64,000 nt of DNA from Jackrogersella multiformis (lineage: Eukaryota; Ascomycota; Sordariomycetes; Xylariales; Hypoxylaceae). This document shows, piece after piece, positions 11,527-23,888 of the stretch (positions are counted from its first letter, which is position 1; every line of letters starts with the position of its first letter). Location of the stretch: NCBI GenBank assembly GCA_902806575.1, contig CADCXD010000004.1, positions 4,092,001 to 4,156,000 on the forward strand. Reading direction: 5' to 3'. The position numbers and the translations under genes were made by a program. A model generated the notes under the pieces. The model saw only the letters and a list, made by a program, of their open reading frames with translations. It was not told the origin of the DNA and searched no databases.

Positions 11527-13491
11527 GAACCGGAGTCCACAACGGACGGGGTTCTATATGATGATGGCTTTATCAGTGTTTCTCGAGGCTTAGATGGATG
11601 ATACCCGGCAACCAAATCATGTTAAGGCCGCTGTCTACGGACACGCGGATCCCCCTCTGATGAACGATTGGTGGGATATGGTAACAGGCATTGTCGGACG
11701 CGTTTGTATTATACATGTGATTTTAGAAATGGTTGTTTGCATGTTTCACGATTTCCCAACCTGTACAGTACGTCCGGAATGGTAGGAGATTCTCAATGAC
11801 GAACGGATGAAAAAAGCACAGGTGACTCGCATGGATATAATGCCGCAGTTATTAAATTGCTAAATTACGCTGGTGTATGTTTACTTCACAGTGACGATGA
11901 AAGGTCTACGCCATATACATAGTATAGTTATACCTATCTAGTAGGTTCATAGGGTAAAAGTACTAGATCCTCGCCCGCGTGATGATTGATCCAGATATTT
12001 TGACGATGTAGAGGCATAGTAGACTAGTAGACACAGCGCATTTGTTTCGGATAGCTCGATAGAAATAGCGAGTTTTAGTATTCAGGGGTTTTGGGTATTC
12101 TAAGATCCTAAGATGAGAACAGAAAAAACAAATGTCTAAAAATATACAAAAAACCCTATTTTTACCATTTCAGACCCTTGAAAAAATGGGTGGATCTAAT
12201 CCATAGCAGGGTGAATGATTTGGCTGACGTCACCTCTATAATAATCCACCTACCTACCTGGTACATAAGGTACCTAGGTAGTGTAAGCACTGTGAGCTAA
12301 ACCTAATAGGATCATGATCCCTGATGTACCTAGGTAGGTAGACCTTAATTTAGTTCAGATAGGTACATAAGGTAGGTACTACCGGTTCAGCTATTAATAA
12401 TCCCTTGCCTAACCCTTGCAGCCGGACTCACGTTGACTTTAAGCCACGTGCGGAACTTTGCCATACAGCCATAGTACTTTCTTAACCAACTGACTGACGG
12501 TCAACCTAATCCAACATAGGCACTTGGTACCTAACCTACCTACCTACTTAGGGTATCTACCTACCTAGGGTCCTAGGATACATTAGGTAGATATTCTTTT
12601 TACATACCTCCTACCTAGGATAGATATTCTCTTTACATACCTAGGTACCTAGGTAGGTAGTGGATGAATCATTTTTCTCCTTACCCTGCTACATACAAAC
12701 AAGATCGACCTGCTTTGGCTAAAAGATATTTCTCCTCGTCAGCCTCAGCCTCCATCACAGACAGGGCAGCAGCTCAATACTATGTAGCTAACTAACAGGT
12801 ACACGAGCGGAGACCTCGAGCACCTAACAAGTCCTTCCCCCATCTCGTCCTATTATTGGCTACCTAAGCTAATATGCCTAGGTTAATAGTAAGAAATCGA
12901 ATCACTTATGGATTCGTTCCTGTAGAGAACCGTGGTATGTATCTTACGCACTCTACCTACGTTCGTCTACATGCTATGCTATAGTATATAGGCTCTACAT
13001 GCTAGGCTCTACATGCTATATAGGCATGTGTAGTGTAAGGCAGCAGATGGATGACCCAGGTCTACTTGGTTTAACATACCCACCCTGAGGCGGCATTGAA
13101 GAGACCATATGTGGTCTAGAGGAGCCCATACGTGTCAGCTAATTGCCTAGTGTAGGCACATCTAAATAGTCATGATATCCTTTTTGTTCTAGATGTGTAT
13201 TCCTTCCATATGCTTTCCACCTCATTACCTCACTACCTCACACGGCCCCCATATAATACGCTGCTTATTAATGTTCAGCTTGAGCGCCCTCTGCCCTATT
13301 CAAATTTCAAACCCAGATTCTTCGTCGAAACCCCCTCCGGACATTCATACTTACAGTACCCCTCATCAAGTACACGGTTTGGTGCGATCTGTGGCTTCAG
13401 GCCCGTCAGACGAGGCAACGAGAGCATGAGCTAAGCTCCTCGCTTGCTTGCTTGCCTGTATTCCACATCTCATCATCACCTACTTCCGATA
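11527..13491. other. Intergenic region upstream of the NRPS-like gene
   Basis: Nothing coding is supported. TACCTAGGTA-type palindromes cluster at 12245-12280, 12325-12380 and 12530-12660. A 14-bp direct repeat GGCTCTACATGCTA occurs twice near 12989-13017. The remainder looks like ordinary 3' flank of the SAP gene and promoter of the NRPS-like gene. Confidence 0.65.
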
Positions 13492-16400
13492 ATGGCGGCT
13501 TCAATAGATGGCAGCTTCTTGATACCTTCTTCGACCGATGTCTCAGTAGAACTATTTGATGAGGACATACCCGATCATCTGCTTAATATAGTAGATAAAG
13601 CCTATGAGACAGAATACCATACGCCAGTTGACACCTCATGTTCTTTAAAGAAGCTAGAAGACAACGGAGATCTCTTAAGATCTGCAGTAGCCAACGCCTT
13701 AGGGATCGACGCGAGCTCGCTTCCCCATTCATTTAATGATCCGATACATAGTCACCATTACTCAAGTTCGATATATTCAAGCTCAAGTGATTATCAACAA
13801 TCTCTTGATGGGGCGAGACCAACGCGAAAAGACTCGGTAAACTCGGCCTCGGCCTCGGCTGACTCGCCCCCTATCGACATCGCCACATGGAGAAAATCAA
13901 TGGGCGACTCTATCGAAAAACGCATCTCAGTTACTATGGCTAGTGTCCTTGGTCTAGAAAGTAGCTTTCTACCGTTATGTGAATCGTTCGTAGATCTCGG
14001 AGGCACTCACCGAAAGGCTAGGGAGGTCCGCGCAAGGTGTATGGATGCAGGCCTAGTTATCAAGACCAAGGACATTATGAACTGCAAGAATATCGCGGAA
14101 CTCGAGACGTATGTAACGCCGCTCACTCCGCTTGGGTCCTCGGAGAACAGTATCCCAACTAGGACCGTTAGCCCATTGAATTTAAGCTCACCAGAGATAC
14201 CTTCACATTACTTCCAACAGCAAACACCACAGCATCCTCGACCCCCAGCGATTCCACCCAAGGCAGCGGCTAGAAACCAGGCCGCCCAATCATATCTCAA
14301 TGCCAGACCATCTCGGAGACAATATGTCCAGGTTGAACAAGTCTTATCCCTAAATAGCGACGTCTCGAAGGCATCTGTGCTCAAACCAAAGGCAGGCCCA
14401 TTTGAGGACCAGCTAGTAGCGTTCGTGACTCTGGCGAGCTGCGTAGCAGAAGTAGCAGAAGGACCAGATGACTGCGAAGTTAAGCTACAGAATGCTTACA
14501 ATGTTGGTCAATTACGAACAATCCGAAAGTCAGTGGTATCCCGAGTCCCACCGGGCCTTGCTCCTTGTGTTTGGGTAGTTTTGGAAAATATGCCCCTGGA
14601 TAATGCTGGGAAGAATAACCGGAGAAAGCTACAGACGTGGATACAAAATGCTAATGACGAGTTATATTATCAAATCCTCTCGGTTGACTTGAAGAAGGAA
14701 GGCTTGGAACAACCCACGAGTCAAATCGACAGGCGACTCCAAAATACAGCAAGTAAGGTTCTACGAATAAAGCAAACGGATGTCAATATGAAAATGACGT
14801 TTGTGGGTCTAGGTGGTAATGAGAGGACTGCGGTACAGTTCGTCGCCATATGTGAGACACAGGGGATTTACCTCCGTGTGGAAGACATCATGCAGGCAAA
14901 ATCGCTGAGTGGACTTGCTGCTCTTTCAGCATCGAACATATGGCATTCTCAGAATCCGGACGGGAATATTACGGAGGACTTCGAGCTCTCGCCCATGCAG
15001 CGTCTCTATTTTCATACGCCCATAGGGAGTGATAATAAGCAACGAGAGATACGGAACGGTGAATATAGGTTTAACCAAAGTATGCTGTTTCGGCTTAAAC
15101 GACACATAAGTATGGACGATGTTCATGCCGCTGTCGAAGCCGTAGTCGGTCATCACCCTATGCTTAGATGCCGGTTCCAACCTAATAGGGGCTCCTGGTA
15201 TCAGTGGATAGAATCGGATATCCCATCCTCATATAACTTTGCGTATCATTCGATTATGACAAATGTTGAGGTCGAAGAGGTGGTTAGAGCCGCGCAAGTG
15301 TCAATTGATATCGAGACCGGTCCAGTATTTGCTGTTCACTATTTCCATACCCATGACGGATGCCGGATGCTTTATATGCTTGCGCATCACCTTGTTGTCG
15401 ATCTCAGGTCTTGGCACATCATTGCCGACGACTTGGAGGCATTACTGGCTAGTGGTTGTCTTGTGTCTGGTCGCGGTCTCTCTTTCAAGGAATGGACACT
15501 TCATTATAGACATAGCATTCAGGGAAAAGAACCTCCGATCAACATCCCGGCAGAAAACTCTCGATACTGGGGAATCGATAGTGTTTCAAATACATATGGG
15601 AGTACGATAGCTACTGGCTTTACTCTCAGTGCGGAGGTCACCTCGTCGCTTGAGGCTAACTGTATAGCATCAAGTACGGATACCGCTGACCTTTTTATGG
15701 CTGCCCTTATCCTCTCCTTTGCACAGGTTTTTCACGACCGGCCAGTCCCGATTGTATGGGGCCAGGAAAACGAGCGAACAAGGTTAGACACAGAAGGCGA
15801 CGTGTCGGAAACTGTAGGATGCTTTACCTCGTTGTGTCCGTTCGCTATGAACGCTTCTGCCACAGATGATATCCTGACCGTCCTTAGCCATGTAAAGGAT
15901 TCGCGGCGTGCCATTGCTGGAAAAGGGGGTTATGAATTCGTTGGAAATTTGATCGACGCTACCTCCGCGCTCTCGTTTGTTTCTTCCCATTGTCCTCTCG
16001 AGCTTATGTTCACCTATTCCGGGACTGTGCGGAAAGTACAAAGTCAGGATGCCCTCATCGAGCAGCTACTAGTGCCGGGTAAGACGCTGACTTCCGCCAC
16101 ATCGGATATCGGGAGTGATGTCGGACGTGTCGCGGTGTTCGAAGTATCAATATTGGTCGACCAAGGCGCAACCAAACTCAATGTCCTCTATCACAGAAAC
16201 TCCACGCATCAGGAGAAGATACATGACTGGATCCGTGGATACGAGAAGGTTTTACGTCAAGCTACTAATAAATTGCAATACGAGCCTCCCAGGCTGTCTT
16301 TATCCGACCTTCCTCACATGGAAATAACAGATGAAGGACTTAATCGACTAAATACAGCAATTTTGCCTCGTCTCAATCTGAATGCTTCTAGCATCGAGGC

Positions 16401-19400
16401 CATCTACCCCGTAACGACGATCCAGCAGAACATTCTTACCCACCAGTCTTTAGTACCAAAGAGCTCTAACGCGCAAATGATTTACGACCTTGATACGCAT
16501 GATGTACCTGTTGACATCTCCCGTATTTGCACTGCCTGGCTCCAAGTATCAAGGAAACACCCGGCACTAAGAACCGTCTTTTCTCAAAGCGTTTCAAAGA
16601 ATGGCTTATATGACCAGTTAGTTTTGCGGTCTCACTCTCCTAGCATGCTCTTCCTCGAAAATGACAGCGTCGATGATGCAATGTCATCCATTGGAAACCT
16701 CCCTCCACTCCCATTAAGCGAAGGCATTCCGTGGCATAGACTTGTCGTTTGCCAGGTAGCCGGGAAGACTGTTTTAAAACTAGAAGTTAGCCAAGTCGTA
16801 TGCGACGTATGTGCCTGGCCTCCTCAAGCTCCAAACCCATTACTGATCAGGAATACAGGTTGCTAGCATGGCGATCCTTTTTAGAGAACTTGAGAGTTCT
16901 TACTTCAATGGCTACGCCCCTCCTACGTCCGAAGTGTCATATCTCGAATATTCTCAATGTTTGAAGATGAACGCTTATAGTATCGACTTTTGGCGGGAGC
17001 ATTTACGTAGTGTTCAACCATGCCATTTCCCCACGCTTACATCACAAACTCCGGCCCCTGGCGACTGGAAGACTACCTCTATCGACCTCAAGATCTCGTG
17101 TGAGGCTCTCAAAAACTTCGCCAATGACCATAAGATAGATGCATCTACCATACTTCAGGTCGCTTGGGGGCTGGTGTTACGAAGTTATATCAGAACAGAC
17201 AACGTTTGTTTCGGTTTCCGCATTTCCGGTAGGGCTCTTCCCGTCGAGGGTATATACAACGCCGTCGGTTCCTTTTCAACCATAATAACATTCAAACTTT
17301 CAATTCTTCCCGAGGAGCCTATAGCACAGCTACTTTTGAATGCGGAACAGGAACGCCAGCGGGTGCTTGATCATCAGCACGTGCCAGTGACAAGAATTGA
17401 ACATGAACTGAAAATCAAAGGAGATCGCCTATTCAATACCTGTCTTTCATTCGGATACGAATACGTCTCGGATGATGTTTCCGCAGATATAAACCGCCGT
17501 CACGTCAGGACTGAGCAAGCCTCGGAATGCGATCTTAACATTGATGTGTACTTCCGCAGCGGGAATATCACGGTCGATTTCGGACACCGTATCCTCACCT
17601 CAGAGCAAGCCACCAGTGTAGCTTGCACTTTTGGGAGAGCCATAGGAACAATTATGGATGGACCAGCAAGCATAGTCAAAGAAATCGATCTATTTAGCGT
17701 GCGCGACCACAAGCAAATTCTAGCATGGAATAGCTTGCCTCAAGTCGATATATCTAAGGAGAAGGTTCACCAATTAATCGCAAACCAAGCCTCGCTGACC
17801 CCGGACATACAAGCTGTTTGCTCCTGGGATGGAGACCTGTCCTATGGCGACTTGCATCGATTATCCGTAGTCCTTGCGAGGCATCTCTTCGCCTCTGGCC
17901 TGAAACCGCAAACGCCCGTACCTGTGATCATTGACAAGAGTCGGTGGGCTATAGTGTCTATGCTGGCAGTCTTACAGTAAGTCGATGAAATCCTCTTGGC
18001 TAGGATCATGTACTAATTATTTCTAGTGCCGGCGCGATTCTAGTACCCGTTGACGCCGAGGTTACTTCGGCTTTTGATTGGGTCATTAAGACAGTCAGTC
18101 CCAACTTTGTGCTAGTTTCGGATCATCTTCAGAAGCACATACGCGATGACCTGGGTGTGAAACTTATCATTGTAAACGACAAGGCTCTTTCGGCGATGTC
18201 GACGCAAGTTGTCGTTGATATGACGCTTCCGCAGCCCGCACTTCACGAGATGGCATGCATCCTCTTTATCTCTAGACCTTCCAAGACCCCTAAAGGTATC
18301 TCGTACAGTCACGGCGCCCTAGCAACTGCGTGTGCCGGGCAAGGTCCAAATCTGCTGATAAACCCGTCGAGCAGAGTTATGCAACTTTCATCATATAGTG
18401 TCGATATTGCGCTTTCCGAAGTATTTACAACCCTCGTTAACGGCGGCTGTGTCTGTGTCCCCTCAACCCTGGAACTGATTACAGATTTTTCCGCGGCTGC
18501 TAGGCGCATGAATGTTAACTGGACATATCTAACTCCGACATTATCTAGAAAGCTTGACCCAGAGGGCCTGCCGAACCTGGCTGTAGTCTGCTTCCGCACG
18601 CGACATCTCGATAATGATGTCTACTCTCCTTGGATCGGTAGGGCAAAGGTATTGCTGGCTTATGGCTCTGCTGAAGCCTGTCCGCTCGGACTTTCCACGA
18701 CCGAGATAACTAGTTCAAAGACGACACAGTGCTTCGGCAGTCCATTCTGCGGCAATTTCTGGGTCGTGAGTCCCGAGGATAATAATCGGCTTATGCCAGT
18801 CGGTGCTCTTGGTGAGTTGGTGATAGGAGGACCAACACTCGCGAGCAGTTTTGGTGTTGGCGTTGCAGATGTCAAAACCTGGGTTAGGAAGAGTAAAGCT
18901 CGTGCGAGATCACTCCTTGAAAAGTCAGGGAGTCGGCTACTCAAGACAGGACACTACGTACGTTACCACGAAGAGGGACAGATCGAATTCGTCTCGGATG
19001 GTAGTGAAGAGACGAAAATTAACGGCAGAACCTTTCGTCACTCAGATGTTGAGCCAAAGCTTCGGCAGTGTCTTGGTCGGCGCGTTGACGTGGTAGTAGA
19101 GACTATCGCCTTCAACGACCCCAACACAGACCCCATCCTTGCTGCATTCATAGAGATCGGAGAGAGGGTATTGCAAGACAACGAAGATCTATCCAGGTTA
19201 AATCGTATTACTAAGGAGAGACTATACGTCTCTAAGAAGATGGCGGATATAGCTCTGCGGGAGACCTTGCCAAGTTATATGGTTCCCTCAGCATATATAC
19301 CTGTTAGGCGAATGCCGCTGACAGCAACGTTGGAAGTAAACCGGTTAGAGCTTCAGCAAATGATCGCAGGACTATCCAGAAAGCAACTTATAGGGCTCGC

Positions 19401-21747
19401 AGAAGTCTCAAATCCACAGGAGATACAGGATACTAGCTTCAAGCCTCTTCCGTTGACTCAAATCGAGCACGAAATGCGGACTATCTGGGCACGAGTTCTA
19501 GGTGTCGAAGTGGACACGATTAAGGCTAGCGACGGTTTCTTGATTCTAGGTGGCGACGAAGTTCTAGCCCATGAGTTGATAATCGAATGCAGAGAGCAGG
19601 GCATTGGTGTTTCTATCGACGATGTTCTTCGAGATGTCTCACTCACCGAAATATGCAGAGGAGTTATCGCGATGGTGATGTCTCCCGCAGCCATCCGAGA
19701 GGACAGAACCGCCTATCAAAGTCATCAAACTACTTTTATCGACGAATCAATCACACTACGGCTTGGGTCTGATAAAACCCTAATTGAGGATGTGGCCGAA
19801 GCATCCTCCCTTCAGACAATGTTCGTCGAGTCTGGAATGTTACAAAGCCGTGGCAATGTGAACTACTTGACAATTAATATCGACGGATCACTGGACCGGC
19901 TCAAACTTGAAGAGGCGTGCTTCGTATTAACTAAAACTCATCCAATTCTTCGGACTGCATTTGTAAGTCGTGGCCGCCATCTCTACCAGACAGTCCTCCG
20001 ATCGTATCGACCAGAATTTTTGAGATACCAATGCCAGAATTGGAGACTTAGTAACTTGAAAACGAAGCTCGTCAAGAGAGAGCAGTCAGAGCCGGTTGAT
20101 TTCCGCAAGCCTCTCACCAAATTTTTCTATCTTGACGCCGGGAAAAGCTCCATCCTCTTAATTCGTCTCTCCAGAGCCCAGTATAACGATCATTCAATAC
20201 GCATACTTTCTCGGGATCTCAGTCGGTTCTACGACAGTAGCTGCAGCGATCAGATTATTCGACGCCCCGGGTTCTGTGCAGTGGTCAGAGCCGCTCAGTC
20301 TACACATTCAGATAGTGCGAGCGAACACTGGCGCTCTTTTCTCATGGGCGCAACGATGACGCAAATCGTATCGCAGCCCTCACCTACGAGTGTGAACGTG
20401 AATTCGACGACTTTCCGTCAGCAGATTCCCACTGGATCACTACATAATCTGGGCATATCATTTGAAACAATCCTCAAGGGCGCGTGGTCTATTGTGCTTT
20501 CGAACTTATCTGGTACTGATGACGTGGTCTTCGGGCAGCTGGTTGAAGGCAAGAATCTAAGTCTTCCAGCTGGCCAAGCTATCTCGGGTGTCGTCGGTCC
20601 CGTGGGTAATATAATACCAGTGCGAACACGATTAACGGATACCCCGATCACGCCTTATGAATACTTTCGATATGTCCAGAGCCAGTACGTTGCTAGTGTA
20701 CCTCATGAGAACATGCAGACCTCTGATATTGTGCAAAAATGTACAACTTGGCCGTCTTGGACTCGGTTCAGCACCATTGTTTGCCATCAGAACCAAAGCA
20801 AGGATACCGATTTGGTCGACTTCGCCATTGGTAACGCTAGCTGCACCTTGGGCTGCATAGAGTCGAGTCATCATGATTCGGACATGTTCATAAAATCTGT
20901 CTTGTCAGAAGGTGCCAAAGTCGACTTGTCTCTTACGTTCTGCGAGAAGAAAATGCCCCTTTCCTTCGCTGACCAAGTCCTAAATATGCTTTGCTCAGTC
21001 ATCTCACTTCTTACTTCAGCTTTCGTCGTGGAGCCGATAATTTTGAAAGGTCTTAGCGACAATTACTCCACGTCAAGGATTCCACTCCCGGCGCCAAAGC
21101 GAGAGCGTACTATGCTTTTGACTATAGAGTCAGTCGACCCCGACCTGGCTCGAGGTGTGCATACTATGATATCGGCTGCGTGGGATACTATTCTGGAGGC
21201 TCATTCACTCAAAGTATCTGACATTCGCTCGGTACCGTTCTACGAGATATGGGGCGCACTCATTCCCGCAGCTGAGCTCGCTAGGTACTATACCGAGAAC
21301 ATGCATTCTGCTACAGGCGTCGAACGGATGGCTTTCACAATGGGGGAAATCATCGACCATCCAACGATGATGCAGCAATACGAATTGATCATTGCCAAGC
21401 AGCACGCACCACAGATTAGACGTAACAATAGTCCTATGATATTAGGCACGCATTCAGTCTGGGGGAAAGGTATACGCAGACTTAGCGGTGCGCCTAATCC
21501 GAAAAATGCAACGCCTAGTAATTATCACATACGGCGCAACCATAAGCATAAGGGCAGCAGTGGCAGCACCTCTATAGACTCCATGACAATGGGTAGTAGT
21601 CAGAGCGACGAGGAACCGAGAGAAGATATCGCGTTGAGCTCTAATGCCTCCGGGACGAAGAAGGCGACCGCGAAGACGAATGATGCGAAGGTGACGAGGA
21701 AGGGAGCCTCGCTCTTTGGGAAAATGATACCCACCATTTCGGGCTAA
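13492..21747 (+). CDS. Degenerate nonribosomal-peptide-synthetase-like protein lacking all carrier serines
   Basis: The protein has NRPS architecture but probably cannot make a peptide by the standard mechanism. Exons 13492-16806, 16859-17976 and 18027-21747 join in frame to 2717 residues (donors GTATGT and GTAAGT). The reading frame extends upstream without another ATG, so ATG 13492 is the start. Order by eye: Ser-rich leader (1-135), T1 (136-206), remnant of the adenylation C-terminal subdomain (278-384), T2 (409-476), epimerisation/condensation-like domain (497-934), C2 (about 968-1375), A (about 1384-1920), T3 (about 1950-2025), C3 (about 2065-2480), T4 (about 2510-2590), then a basic, Ser-rich tail to 2717. 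The carrier serine is replaced by His173, Glu444, Glu1989 and Leu2556. HHxxxD survives only in the first domain (632-637); C2 has SQVVCD and C3 has SRAQYND at that site. In A, the A3 loop reads ISRPSKTPKG, A7 is TGH instead of TGD, and A10 has Glu1914 instead of Lys. No thioesterase, reductase or terminal cyclising C domain follows T4. The family assignment is firm; loss of function is inference. Confidence 0.88.
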
Positions 21748-22042
21748 ACCTTTGTATCTACTGCTGTACGGATGGCATTTTGGCGTTAAAGAATGATGGG
21801 TGGGAGGATGTGATATATCTATTGCCTGTTAACCGTATGATGTTCGCTTTAGGATTGATATAGTCATATTATGGCATCACCTGGGATTAGAAGAATAAAG
21901 AAATATGAATCACTTCCAATATACACATGTAGACCATATCCTAGCTCCGTAGATAGATAATAAAAATATGTATCTATAATAAGAAGATATTCATTAAATT
22001 ATATATATTTTTTACTATCGGATATAAGGGATCATTGCTAGG

Positions 22043-22531
22043 TTAACCTAGAACTTTCTCACCTTCATGGTCTCTACCATCATATCCCGACTCCAAAGCG
22101 ATCATGGCTTTCTCCTCCGCTTTTCTAAGAGCTTCCCTCCTCACCGTCCTGTCCGCTTCTAAGTGGGCCCTATCCAAGCAAGTTAAGTAGCCGTCATGTT
22201 GCTCATTTTTTAGAATCAGGTGGTGGCGGGGAAAGGGGGAGTAGATGAGACTATTTACCTACCAGTAAGCCTCGCGGATACATCTTCTTTTCCCAATATT
22301 ATAGTACAGAGGCATCTGACGGTGGATGTTTTGCTGGCAGATCTCCTCTGCCTTTCTAGCTTCCTTACAGGTACCGCAGGTCTCATGGTTCAAAACAACC
22401 ACTTGTCCTTCTGTGAGTTTCGGGCAAGGCCTACCATTTTCTACCTCGAAGCACGGTGTGCGAACTGCCCGGTAGCTAAAATCCCTTTGGCATTCGTAGC
22501 AGTGACGCCATTCTGGATGTGCCCAGCACAT
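22043..22531 (-). CDS. Small cysteine-rich hypothetical protein (possible zinc-binding)
   Basis: I do not recognise a named family. Exon 1 is 22531-22263 and exon 2 is 22169-22043. The 93-bp intron (donor GTAGGT, acceptor GGATAG) joins TG|G into a tryptophan codon and extends the frame to 131 residues. The protein begins MCWAHPEWRHCYECQRDF. It carries CxxC-like pairs (CYEC, CGTC) plus further cysteines in PCFE, RPCPK and EEIC, which suggests a zinc ribbon or similar metal site. The second exon encodes a charged helix (ADRTVRREALRKAEEKAMIALE). The gene is convergent with the NRPS-like gene, 295 bp from its stop. Similar short Cys-rich proteins are common fungal hypotheticals. The coherent splice and continued coding character argue that it is real, but there is no functional evidence. 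Confidence 0.6.
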
Positions 22532-23519
22532 TTTATTTCTTGATATTAGCGCTTCCAGCTATTTGATTATGGTAGAGGGTTTTCGAATGTACTAGCGTGA
22601 CTTATCGTATATAGTATCGAATATCAACTCTTGCGACACATGCTGGAGGTAATATTACGTATCTTATAAAGTATTGCTGGACTTCCTTTGTATTATAATG
22701 CCATTGTGATCCGGACAAGGTCCTATGTTTGAATGAAAGATCCTGGGTTTATAACATGATGGGAAACAATGTGTACTTCCTTTGTGCAGGTTTCTTTCAT
22801 TATACCAACCTACGCAATGGTCATTTATTTCTCAGCTCTATGATACCGGGGACAATGTCCTTCCCAAATTACTATTTGGTCTCGTTAATTTATTGCTTCT
22901 AGTACGACGAGTGCCATCAACACATCGTAGATACCCATACCTCGTGGTATATCCTTCAGGTCAAATTCTTGTTTGAATGGAGTAGCCACCTCGCCTTCCT
23001 GCCGAGGCATAGTTTTTATACTACTTCAGCTTCATCGTTGCTAGAGGATAATAATCCTCCATACTAGAAGACGGAAGGCGGGAATGAACCTACCGGAATC
23101 ATGGCGGTTCTTGAGGGACTTTGTTAACAATGTAAAATTTCCTTTGTCGAGGCATTGTATGCGTTCAAAGCAGGAATCCTCTTTGTCTACAAGCTACTTA
23201 CATTAGCCAGCCTATTCGAGGTACAATGTGAAAACCATGGTCGCGCAGACAAAGGTCTTATGTCCTGCTATGCTATATTTGGTTGTTATTTACCTTCTAC
23301 ACAACTCAACTTAGATGGTTACGAGTATACTGTTGAGTAAATCCTACAAAAGTCGAAATGAGGATACAGCATAAGGCCTTCGGTGGACTACAAAATCTAT
23401 CAAGCGAATAGGCTTACGAGAAGACTATGAGATGGTTGCATGCTCTATACGACTTCCATAAAAACGTCAAACGAATAGTGCCATATAGTATCTCGATCAA
23501 TTAAGTTGTTGGATCCCTC
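22532..23519. other. Intergenic region, no supported gene
   Basis: This stretch is AT-rich with frequent stops in all frames. The short open frames (for example 23155-23340 plus) show no family resemblance and no splice partners that I can defend. It may contain remnants of upstream exons of the following orphan exon, but I cannot reconstruct them. Confidence 0.5.
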
Positions 23520-23520
23520 C

Positions 23521-23888
23521 AAACAGCACGACTCGGCATCGCCTACGAGATAATTGAGATAAACCGGAAAATGGAAGAAAATTCCGATTGGCTTAACATC
23601 GCCGAAATGAGTATGCGGCAAGACCTCGAGTCATCTCGGAAGGAATTAAGACTCATTAGAGATGTGCTGGACAAGTTGGAAGTCAACTCGGCAAGGGAGA
23701 AGAATTCCAAACGCAGAATCAGAGACCAGACGATTCTTATGAGAGCTTGTAAAGAATATTCCGGTTCAAGATGCCATATGCTCGAAGAACGGCTGCGGCA
23801 GATTTGTTTATGGTCCCACGATGGACAAATGGGTAGAGACATTCCCGACGGAATACCAGATGAGTATGCCACATCCATCCAGGAGTAA
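23521..23888 (+). pseudogene. Orphan coding-like exon, charged helical protein (fragment or hypothetical gene)
   Basis: I do not recognise this sequence. A coding-like frame begins right after a plausible acceptor (CCAAACAG) and reads RLGIAYEIIEINRK, then MEENSDWLNIAEMSMRQDLE from the ATG at 23571, to a stop ending at 23888. From the ATG it is 105 residues; counting from the acceptor adds about 16. It is rich in Glu, Arg, Lys and Leu with heptad-like spacing between residues 10 and 60, which suggests a coiled coil, and it ends in an acidic tail. Coding sense continues 5' of the ATG up to the acceptor, so this looks like the last exon of a gene whose upstream exons are lost or unrecognised. 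It could also be a small intact gene starting at 23571. Confidence 0.35.

Noticed and set aside
13492..21747. Treating the NRPS-like locus as three separate genes or a frameshifted pseudogene
   Set aside because: Each break coincides with a good intron (GTATGT...CAG at 16807-16858 and GTAAGT...TAG at 17977-18026). Both rejoin the frame inside conserved C- and A-domain sequence.
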